Positions 8,589 through 16,047 of a stretch of DNA of 64,000 nt are shown piece by piece (position 1 is the stretch's first letter; each line of letters begins with the position of its first letter). The notes beneath the pieces are model-generated. The model saw only the letters and a list, made by a program, of their open reading frames with translations, did no database searches and was not told where the DNA came from. The position numbers and the translations under genes are program-made. Where the stretch lies: the NCBI RefSeq assembly GCF_001187845.1, contig NZ_CP012160.1, positions 2,356,001 through 2,420,000 of the forward strand, in the 5' to 3' direction. This DNA is from Octadecabacter temperatus. GTDB taxonomy: Bacteria > Pseudomonadota > Alphaproteobacteria > Rhodobacterales > Rhodobacteraceae.

Positions 8589-10646
8589 ATGACCGTTACC
8601 GAAACCAAGAGCTTTGCCAAAGCCTTGCTAAAGGCGCAGGAAGCGAAAACCGCAACCGATGCAAAACTTCCCCCACTCGCGCTTACGTCAGAAGACCGCG
8701 TTCATGCGGAAGCGGCGCCAGTGTTTGAAAGCAAACGTGTTTCCGAATCCGCCCCCGCCAAAGGGCTGGGTGGTGACCTGATTGAGGGCGACACGGGCCC
8801 GATCCGCAAGAAAGATGCAGGCGGCAAGCCCCCTACCCCAACCGATGGCGGCAATGGTGGTGGCGGTGGTGGTGGCGGCGGTTCGTCCGACTTTCACAAA
8901 CGCGCCGCCCCTGACCAATTCGTTCAACAGCTCAACGCTGGAACGCGCGTCGTTAAGCGCAACCTGAGCTTCGTAATGCTGCTGACGTGCGCCACAAATC
9001 TGCTTGTTCTGGCGATCCCGATATACCTTTTTCAGATTTCTGATCGTGTTCTAACCAGCCGGTCCCTCGATACGCTTGTGATGCTGACTGCTGTGATCGT
9101 TGGCGCGGTCGTATTGCAGGCGATCTTTGACGCGGTGCGGCGGTTTATTCTGATGCGAACTGCCGTTGAAGTCGCCGTGCGTCTTGGCGCGCCGGTTCTA
9201 AGTGCCGCGGCCCATGCGTCCCTGCACGACAACGGGCGACAATACCAAACGCTAGGTGATTTACAGCAATTGCGCGGATTTCTAACGTCCGGCACATTGA
9301 TTTCCTTCTTGGACGTACCGTTCGCGCCTTTGTTTATTTTCGCGATTTTTTTGGTTCACCCGCATCTGGGAATGATCGTTATCACCACCGCGCTCTTGTT
9401 GATGGTGATCGCGATGATCAACCAAAAAGTCACCGCAAAACCCTTTGCCGACGCGAACATGGCCCAAAGCAAAGCGAACATGCATTTGGATTCCATGTCC
9501 CGTAACAGCCAGATCATCAACGCCTTGGCGATGGTTCCAGAGGCCGTTGCCCTTTGGGGAAAAGACACCGCTGACAGTTTAAAGTCGCAAGTCAAAGCCC
9601 AAGATCGCAACATCGCATGGGCCGCCGTTTCACGTGCCGCACGCCTACTTACCCAAATCGCGATGCTTGGCTGGGGCGCGTTCCTCGCCATTCAGGGCGA
9701 GATTACTGGCGGCATGGTGATCGCCGCATCCATCATTGCAGGTCGTGCATTGGCCCCGATTGAAGGCGCGATTGAGGGGTGGAATGCCTACAGTATTTCA
9801 CGGTCCGCCTATGGGCGGGTTCGTTCTTTAATGCATAATTCAGTGCAAATTTTCGAGAAACTCGTGCTGCCAAATCCCGAAGGCCGTTTGAATGTTGAAC
9901 GCCTGCTGTACGTGCCACAGGGCACCAAACAGGTCATTCTTAACGGGCTGACTTTTGGCCTAAACCCCGGTGAATCCCTTGCTGTGATTGGCAACTCAGG
10001 TGCAGGTAAAACCACCCTTGGTAAGATGCTTGTCGGGTCAATCCTTCCGACGTCCGGCAACGTGCGCCTTGATCTGATGGACCTGCGCAATTGGGATACC
10101 CGTCAGCTTGGTGAAAACATCGGCTACTTGCCCCAAGACGTGCAACTGTTCCCTGGATCCATCAAAGCCAACATCGCGCGGATGCGCGCTGGTGCCCGCG
10201 ACGAAGACGTCCACCGCGCAGCCCTTCTCGCGGATGTCCACGACATGATCGCGACCCTGCCCCATGGGTACGAAACGATTGTTCAGGCAGATGGTTCACC
10301 ACTGTCAGGTGGACAAAAGCAACGCATCGCGCTTGCGCGTGCCTTTTTCGGGAACCCACGCCTTCTTGTACTGGACGAACCGAACTCGAACCTCGACACA
10401 GCTGGTGATCAGGCCCTTGCAAACGCCATTCGCCACGCGGGCGAAAACGGCATCACAGTTGTCGTCATCACACAAAAACCTTCGCTTCTTAGCGTGGTCG
10501 ACAAGATCATGGTGATGGCCGACGGCAATATCGCAACGTTCGGGTTCCGCCAGCAAGTGCTTGCCCAACTTGCACAACGTACGAAACCTGGTGGCGGCTC
10601 ACTTCCACCGGCAAATGGCGGCGCAGGAGGTCAACCAAATGTCTAA
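8589..10646 (+). CDS. Type I secretion system permease/ATPase
   Basis: A protein of 685 residues of the PrtD/LipB type: one membrane domain fused to one ATPase domain, with no C39 peptidase. Residues 125-390 hold the membrane segments. Walker A GNSGAGKTT is at 468, the signature LSGGQKQR at 571-578 and Walker B LLVLDE at 592-597. The first 115 residues are an unusual hydrophilic extension with nine consecutive Gly at 90-98. The ATPase drives export of unfolded substrates through an adaptor and an outer-membrane TolC-like channel; no TolC gene is in the window. It overlaps the adaptor gene by 8 bp. The two upstream repeat proteins are its likely substrates. Confidence 0.93.
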   Translation: MTVTETKSFAKALLKAQEAKTATDAKLPPLALTSEDRVHAEAAPVFESKRVSESAPAKGLGGDLIEGDTGPIRKKDAGGKPPTPTDGGNGGGGGGGGGSSDFHKRAAPDQFVQQLNAGTRVVKRNLSFVMLLTCATNLLVLAIPIYLFQISDRVLTSRSLDTLVMLTAVIVGAVVLQAIFDAVRRFILMRTAVEVAVRLGAPVLSAAAHASLHDNGRQYQTLGDLQQLRGFLTSGTLISFLDVPFAPLFIFAIFLVHPHLGMIVITTALLLMVIAMINQKVTAKPFADANMAQSKANMHLDSMSRNSQIINALAMVPEAVALWGKDTADSLKSQVKAQDRNIAWAAVSRAARLLTQIAMLGWGAFLAIQGEITGGMVIAASIIAGRALAPIEGAIEGWNAYSISRSAYGRVRSLMHNSVQIFEKLVLPNPEGRLNVERLLYVPQGTKQVILNGLTFGLNPGESLAVIGNSGAGKTTLGKMLVGSILPTSGNVRLDLMDLRNWDTRQLGENIGYLPQDVQLFPGSIKANIARMRAGARDEDVHRAALLADVHDMIATLPHGYETIVQADGSPLSGGQKQRIALARAFFGNPRLLVLDEPNSNLDTAGDQALANAIRHAGENGITVVVITQKPSLLSVVDKIMVMADGNIATFGFRQQVLAQLAQRTKPGGGSLPPANGGAGGQPNV

Positions 10647-11985
10647 CGCTCTTACAGTTCCCGCCCCGACAACACTTGAATGGTATTCCGAAGTGCCACG
10701 CTCGGTCTCGCGGCACATTGTCTTTGGCTTGCTGCTTTTTGTCATCGCATTTGGTGGTTTCGGAGTATGGGCATTGAAAGCCCCACTAGCAGCGGCCGTT
10801 ATTGCACAAGGCAGCTTCGTGGCGACTGGCAGCAACAAAATCGTGCAACACTTGGAAGGCGGAATCATCAACGAAATCCTCGTGGCCGAGGGCGATACTG
10901 TCGTCGCAGGCCAGCCTATTTTGTTGCTGGATGAAACATCCGCCCTAGCAACGGAACGCGAACTGTTCCTACGTCAAATCCGACTTGAGGCCATGGAAAC
11001 GCGAATACTGGCCGAATACGCGGGCGAAACCCGTCTCGTCTTTCCGCCTCACATCGAAGAGCTGCGATCAGATTTCGGTGTGGCCTCAATGCTGGACGGC
11101 CAAACAGTTACGTTTGACGCAGCCGTACGCCAGTTACGCAACGACGTTGGCTTGCTTGAACAAAGCATCGAAGCCCTTTCGGTGCGTGCGTCAGGTTACG
11201 ACTTTCAGCTGACCGCAACAAACACCCAGCTTGAGATTTTGAATGAGGATTTGGAGGCCAAACAAGTTCTTCTAGATCGTGGCCTAATCCGCCGCTCAGA
11301 GGTGAACACCCTAAGACGCGCGATCGCCGAGGCCGAAGGACAAGTTGGGCGACTAACGGCTGAGGTCGATGAAATCGCCGAAGTGAAAAACCGTTACGGT
11401 GCGCAGATTGAACAAACTGTTAGCGAGCGCCAAAGCGTCGCTTTGGATGAATTGCAGCTGGTGCAATCCGAACTGGAAAGTGTGCGCGAACAAGCCCGCC
11501 GCGCCGAAAACGTCCTTGAACGCTCAGAGGTGGTGGCACCGGTTTCCGGCACTGTTGTCACCCTGCATTATCACACGGCGGGTGGTGTCATTGAATCCGG
11601 CAAAGCAATTGCCGAAATTCTCCCGACGGGTGAACCATTGATCATCGAGGTCAGCGTACCACGCACCGAAGTTGACGTTGTGCAACAAGGACAGATGGCG
11701 ACCGTTCGTTTGACGGGCCTAAACGCCAGAACAACGCCAATTCTAGAAGGAGAGGTTTACTATGTCTCCGCGGATGCGATCCTAGATCGACGTCAGGAAG
11801 TACCACAAGAAGTCTACATCGCGCGGGTTTCTGTTACACCCGAACAGCTAGACCGCGTGCGGGGGTTTGCTCCTGCCCCAGGTATGCCCGCTGAAATCAT
11901 GATCCAAACAGAAGCGCGGACATTCTTTCAGTATTTGATCAAGCCGATCACAGACAGCATGAACCGCGCTTTCAGGGAACAGTAA
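10639..11985 (+). CDS. HlyD-family type I secretion periplasmic adaptor
   Basis: A protein of 448 residues from an ATG preceded by AGGAGGT, overlapping the ATPase gene by 8 bp. One membrane anchor lies at about 25-46. Then comes the biotinyl/lipoyl-like motif VQHLEGGIINEILVAEGD, a long coiled-coil region (about 140-300), the second lipoyl half VVAPVSGTVV, and a C-terminal beta-barrel ending near PITDSMNRAFREQ. This is the normal layout of PrtE/HlyD adaptors that link the inner-membrane ATPase to the outer-membrane channel. It is the last gene of the exoprotein operon; a 9 bp stem follows at 11995. Confidence 0.93.
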   Translation: MSNALTVPAPTTLEWYSEVPRSVSRHIVFGLLLFVIAFGGFGVWALKAPLAAAVIAQGSFVATGSNKIVQHLEGGIINEILVAEGDTVVAGQPILLLDETSALATERELFLRQIRLEAMETRILAEYAGETRLVFPPHIEELRSDFGVASMLDGQTVTFDAAVRQLRNDVGLLEQSIEALSVRASGYDFQLTATNTQLEILNEDLEAKQVLLDRGLIRRSEVNTLRRAIAEAEGQVGRLTAEVDEIAEVKNRYGAQIEQTVSERQSVALDELQLVQSELESVREQARRAENVLERSEVVAPVSGTVVTLHYHTAGGVIESGKAIAEILPTGEPLIIEVSVPRTEVDVVQQGQMATVRLTGLNARTTPILEGEVYYVSADAILDRRQEVPQEVYIARVSVTPEQLDRVRGFAPAPGMPAEIMIQTEARTFFQYLIKPITDSMNRAFREQ

Positions 11986-11994
11986 TTTAATAAC

Positions 11995-12020
11995 TGCCGG
12001 CGCAAACATCCGCGCCGGCA
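11995..12020. terminator. Stem-loop between the convergent HlyD and DUF995-like genes
   Basis: TGCCGGCGC and GCGCCGGCA form a perfect 9 bp GC-rich stem with an 8-base loop (AAACATCC). It lies between two converging genes and could serve both directions. There is no clear T-run on either side. Confidence 0.6.
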
Positions 12021-12029
12021 TACACACGG

Positions 12030-12551
12030 TTACCCACCAGCCGGACTGCGCATCAAGCCCAGTGTCGAGGCTGTCGCTTCGAAGCTCGGGGTTACGAAAT
12101 CGCCTGAATTAAGGTTGTCATCATAAAACGGAAACCACGGTCCGCCCATGCCTTCAGTCGTGGACCAAACCTGACCTTGCGCATCAATCATATAGCGGGT
12201 GCAAACCTTAACTTCGCGGGTTTGAATCGTAAAATCCTGCCGCCAAGCCCACGTACCATCATAACACATCCGGCTGGCGGTGGTGACGGCCCAAGTTCCA
12301 TACCCAATACTTTGCTCTGACGGATTTACAGCGCGAAACGTGCCATCCGCCGCCCAGAACGCCGCCGACCCGCCGCCCCAATCAACCGTGCGACCCGAAA
12401 ACATCCGAAGCAGCGCAGTCGGGTCTGCAAGCGACGCACCATCCGGAATCCGCGCACGCGTTGTGCTTTCACCAAACATAGGTGTCGCAAACGAAAGCGC
12501 TATCAAGATTGGTGCAGCTTTCCATGGTTTTAAATACTTCAATACAGTCAT
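12030..12551 (-). CDS. Secreted protein resembling DUF995
   Basis: A protein of 173 residues with a signal peptide (hydrophobic 12-24, cleavage probably after MFG or nearby). The mature part has a pattern I associate with DUF995: TALLRMFSGRTVDW, then WAADGTFRAV, then YGTWAVTTASRMCYDGTW, a second Cys at VCTRY, and a C-terminal PWFPFY. DUF995 proteins are small periplasmic proteins of unknown role. It converges on the T1SS operon, so it may or may not belong to the matrix locus. The family assignment is tentative. Confidence 0.65.
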   Translation of the reverse strand: MTVLKYLKPWKAAPILIALSFATPMFGESTTRARIPDGASLADPTALLRMFSGRTVDWGGGSAAFWAADGTFRAVNPSEQSIGYGTWAVTTASRMCYDGTWAWRQDFTIQTREVKVCTRYMIDAQGQVWSTTEGMGGPWFPFYDDNLNSGDFVTPSFEATASTLGLMRSPAGG

Positions 12552-12995
12552 CAGATTTCCCCCCGGAAAAATTGGGTCATGACGAAACTGGCAGAGTAAA
12601 AAATCGTTCCAATCATGACGTCGTTATCAAATTAGAGTGCCGGTAAGAATTCGGTCTAAATATCCGAAAAGCCAAGGCTTTCCCCAGAAAAACGGGACTT
12701 TTTATAGACGGTGATTGTTGCACGCCGTCGCAATTTTTGCAAGTTTTGAGAGGTCCTATCCTTCCCTGCCTAACCAGCAAAGCCATGCCCGCACCACTTA
12801 TTTAGCCGAACAACGCGCAAAGAAACGAAAGGCGGACTTGTTGGTTTTTTTCGGCGTGAACTCGCAGCCGACGTTCGCTGCAGCGGCACGGATGGCTAAC
12901 TTCCAACTCTTAACGTACCGTCACAACACGCGTACCCTTGAAACGCCCCCGCCCTTGTGTTGGCTTGCACGCCTTATGGCCTTGGGAGGGGACAA
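12552..12995. other. Intergenic region with a possible dispersed repeat (444 bp)
   Basis: No convincing gene. The stretch around 12861-12900 (core GCCGACGTTCGCTGCA at 12867-12882) resembles segments at 41383 and near 23984, suggesting diverged copies of a dispersed intergenic element common in Rhodobacteraceae. A good ribosome site, GGGAGGGGAC, marks the end before the next gene at 12996. Confidence 0.4.
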
Positions 12996-13859
12996 ATGGA
13001 TATTCTGATAAACGTCGTGCTGCCGTTGTCGCTGGCGATCATCATGTTCAGCCTTGGGATCGGCCTCACTATAGCCGATTTCCGACGCGTCGCCGAACGC
13101 GGATGGGTGTTTGCTATTGGCGCTGTCTGTCAACTCGTGCTTTTGCCCGTAATGGCCTTTCTCATCATCTCGTTTTTTGGTCTTACAGGGGCCATCGCCG
13201 CTGGTGTGATGCTTATCGCGCTCTGTCCCGGTGGGGTCACTTCCAACGTAGTGTCGCGCCTTGCGGGTGGCGACGTTGCGCTGTCCGTCTCCCTTACGGC
13301 GCTGATGTCGCTGGTCTCGATCCTCACCGTGCCAGTCCTCATTAGTTGGGCCGTGGCCCATTACATGGGCGAAGCCGCGCCAGATGTTTCTGTGACCTCG
13401 CTTGCTTTGGCGATGTTCTTGCTGACCATGTTGCCGGTGATCTTGGGAATGGTCCTGCGCAATTTAGCGACACCATTGGCGGACCGCATTGAACCGACCC
13501 TCATCAAACTCGCCTCGGTACTCTTCGTCCTCATTATCATAGCGGCCATCGCGTCCAATTGGTCACTGCTCACCACCAACGCAGGCACCCTTGGCCCCGC
13601 ATTACTGACTTTGAACCTCAGCACGATGATCGGCGGGCTTCTGATCGCAACGGCACTGGGCCTCACATGGCGCGAACGTAAAACCATCTCAATCGAGGTC
13701 GGCATTCAAAACGGCAGCCTTGGCATCACCCTCGCGCCGCTGATTGTGGGCGCTACCAATGGCATCCCGACCATCGGGCTGCCATCCGCCCTATACGGCG
13801 TGATCATGTACATCACCGCCATTCCTTTTGTTCTTTGGTTACGGAGCCGTAATTCATGA
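12996..13859 (+). CDS. BASS-family (bile acid:sodium symporter-like) transporter
   Basis: A protein of 287 residues from an ATG 4 bases after GGGAGGGGACAA. About nine hydrophobic segments span the protein. The motif ALCPGGVTSNVVSRLAGGD near residue 75-93 and EVGIQNGSLGITLA near 230 are the crossover motifs of BASS transporters. These are inner-membrane sodium-coupled carriers for organic anions, often keto acids or sulfated compounds; the substrate is unknown. It overlaps the next gene by 4 bp (ATGA), so it probably brings in the substrate of that flavoprotein or handles its product. Confidence 0.87.
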   Translation: MDILINVVLPLSLAIIMFSLGIGLTIADFRRVAERGWVFAIGAVCQLVLLPVMAFLIISFFGLTGAIAAGVMLIALCPGGVTSNVVSRLAGGDVALSVSLTALMSLVSILTVPVLISWAVAHYMGEAAPDVSVTSLALAMFLLTMLPVILGMVLRNLATPLADRIEPTLIKLASVLFVLIIIAAIASNWSLLTTNAGTLGPALLTLNLSTMIGGLLIATALGLTWRERKTISIEVGIQNGSLGITLAPLIVGATNGIPTIGLPSALYGVIMYITAIPFVLWLRSRNS

Positions 13860-15505
13860 AAACAGACGTCGTTGTTGTAGGTGGAGGCCTTGCTGGGCTT
13901 ACTGCCGCCGCTGAACTTGGAGATCGCGGCAAAAAGGTCGTGATCGTTGATCAAGAAGGCCAACAAAATCTAGGTGGTCAGGCCCATTGGTCGCTTGGCG
14001 GCTTGTTCATGGTCGACACACCTGAACAGCGCCTCATGGGTATCAAAGATAGCCACGAACTGGCCCTCAACGATTGGATGGGATCGGCGCAATTCGACCG
14101 TCCCGAAGACGACTACCCGCGCCAGTGGGCCGAAAAGTACCTCGACTTTGCAGCAGGTGAAATGCGTCCGTGGTTGCACGACATGGGCCTACGCTGGTTC
14201 CCTGTTGTAGGCTGGGCTGAACGCGGTGGGTCCGACGCCATGGGCCACGGCAACTCCGTACCTCGTTTTCACGTCACTTGGGGGACAGGCCTCGGCGTTC
14301 TGGAGCATTTTATCCGGCGTTGTAACGAACACAGCGATGCCGGTCGCATCACCTATCTCCATCGCCACCAAGTCGACCGGCTTGAAATGCTAAACGGCGC
14401 AGCCGTTGGCGTGTCCGGCACAACTCTTGCCCCCGATGATGCAGTGCAAGGCGCACAAACCAATCGCGACGCAACAGGCGAATTCCGCGTAGACGCAGAC
14501 GCCGTGATTGTCGCCTCTGGTGGTATCGGTGGCAACTTTGATCTGATCCGCAAAGTCTGGCCAACAGAACGTCTCGGCCCGGCACCGAACAACATGCTCT
14601 CTGGCGTACCTGCCCATGTGGACGGCCGCATGATCGGCATCACCGAGGACGCAGGCGGCCACGTCATCAACTTCGACCGTCTGTGGTTCTATACCGAGGG
14701 TGTCAAAAACTGGGACCCAATCTGGCCCGCCCACGGCATCCGCATTCTACCTGGCCCGTCGTCCATGTGGTTCAACGCAAACGGCAACCGCTTTGCGCCC
14801 CCTACCATGCCTGGTTTCGACACCAACGGCAGCTTCAAAGCGATCCTTGATACCGGATTTGACTACAGCTGGTTCGTGTTGACTCAAAAGGTCATCAAAA
14901 AGGAATTCGCGCTCTCAGGCTCCGAACAAAACCCCGACCTCACATCGGCCAAATGGTCGAAGGTTCTCACAGAACGCATCCTAATGGGTAAAAACGCAAC
15001 CGGTCCGGTCGAGGCTTTCAAGGAACACGGCGCGGATTTCATCGTTGCGGACAACTTGACCGACCTTGTGAAAGGCATGAACGAGCTAACTGACGATGCC
15101 CTGATTGACGAGGCACACTTGCGCACCCAGATCGAAGCCCGCGACGCCCAAGTCGACAACCCGTTCTCTAAAGACCCGCAAATCACCGCCATCCAAGCGG
15201 CCCGCCATTATCGTGGTGACAGGCTCATCCGCACCGCCAAACCGCATCGGTTCCTTGACCCAGACAATGGCCCGCTGATCGCCGTTCGCCTTAACCTGAT
15301 CACCCGCAAAACGCTGGGCGGCTTGCAAACCGACCTGAACAGCCAAGCGATTGATGCCGCAGGCAATGCCATCCCTGGTCTATATGCAGCAGGCGAAGCG
15401 GCAGGTTTCGGTGGCGGCGGTTATCACGGCTACAATTCGCTGGAGGGTACGTTCTTGGGTGGTTGCATATTCTCTGGGAGAGCTGCCGGAAAGAGTGCCG
15501 GGTAA
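13856..15505 (+). CDS. FAD-binding dehydrogenase (fumarate reductase/KsdD-like flavoprotein)
   Basis: A protein of 549 residues. The N-terminal dinucleotide-binding motif is VVVVGGGLAGLTAAAELGDRG, abbreviated here as GGGLAG at residues 9-14. NLGGQAHWSLGG follows at about 39, and GLYAAGEAAGFGGGG near the C-terminus completes FAD binding. The architecture fits the FAD-binding dehydrogenase group related to 3-ketosteroid dehydrogenases. It has no signal peptide, so it is cytoplasmic. It is translationally coupled to the BASS transporter. The substrate is unknown. Confidence 0.85.
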   Translation: MKTDVVVVGGGLAGLTAAAELGDRGKKVVIVDQEGQQNLGGQAHWSLGGLFMVDTPEQRLMGIKDSHELALNDWMGSAQFDRPEDDYPRQWAEKYLDFAAGEMRPWLHDMGLRWFPVVGWAERGGSDAMGHGNSVPRFHVTWGTGLGVLEHFIRRCNEHSDAGRITYLHRHQVDRLEMLNGAAVGVSGTTLAPDDAVQGAQTNRDATGEFRVDADAVIVASGGIGGNFDLIRKVWPTERLGPAPNNMLSGVPAHVDGRMIGITEDAGGHVINFDRLWFYTEGVKNWDPIWPAHGIRILPGPSSMWFNANGNRFAPPTMPGFDTNGSFKAILDTGFDYSWFVLTQKVIKKEFALSGSEQNPDLTSAKWSKVLTERILMGKNATGPVEAFKEHGADFIVADNLTDLVKGMNELTDDALIDEAHLRTQIEARDAQVDNPFSKDPQITAIQAARHYRGDRLIRTAKPHRFLDPDNGPLIAVRLNLITRKTLGGLQTDLNSQAIDAAGNAIPGLYAAGEAAGFGGGGYHGYNSLEGTFLGGCIFSGRAAGKSAG

Positions 15506-15615
15506 GTCTGAGACCGAGACCGTTTTAGCCCGAAAGTTGACTTACTTAGCAGTCGCGTGGAAACGCGGCACTCAGCAGTGCAACGGCCAATTGGCACATT
15601 CGCAGCACGTTCCAA

Positions 15616-16047
15616 CTATCTCACAACATATACAGAACACCCTGAGTGTCGCACGACACGTGCCGCATTTGGTCCGAGCAGGTAGTCTTTGAAATCAGCT
15701 CGGTGCGCCCCGATGACGATCAGGCCGGCATCGGAGAGTTTAGCAGCCTTCAGCACTTCCTCGTAGACGCTTCCGATTGCGACCAAGTGGCGAACGTCCT
15801 GGTTCGCCACTGCGCCAATCACATCACCGACCATTTCATTGAGGAGTTTGGCAGCGCCGTCCTGCGCGGATTTAACGTCATGGTCTTTGAAATAGGCGCT
15901 AACAACGTTTGCTCCGAAATCAGGGACAACCGTAATAACATCTAACTGCGCCCCATCAAGATCGGCCAGTTTCTTGGCTTCTTTGAGGACCGGGGCTTCG
16001 TCTTTAGGACGGTTGATGTCGATTGCGCAAAGTACTGTCTTGATCAT
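15616..16047 (-). CDS. Universal stress protein (UspA family) coupled to TRAP permease
   Basis: A protein of 143 residues with one USP domain: the opening strand TVLCAIDIN, then LIVIGAHRADFKDYLLGPNAARVVRHSGCSVYVVR. The G-x-H...G-x2-A-x-V...C-x-V pattern is the ATP-binding half of UspA-like proteins. Its ATG overlaps the TGA of the TRAP permease gene. USP domain proteins are often encoded with TRAP transporters (for example TeaD with TeaABC) and can modulate transport through ATP binding, so a regulatory role here is a reasonable inference. Confidence 0.88.
   Translation of the reverse strand: MIKTVLCAIDINRPKDEAPVLKEAKKLADLDGAQLDVITVVPDFGANVVSAYFKDHDVKSAQDGAAKLLNEMVGDVIGAVANQDVRHLVAIGSVYEEVLKAAKLSDAGLIVIGAHRADFKDYLLGPNAARVVRHSGCSVYVVR

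Noticed and set aside
12715..13008. 97-codon frame upstream of the BASS gene
   Set aside because: It overlaps the BASS start, includes a repeat-like segment, and has no ribosome site or motif.
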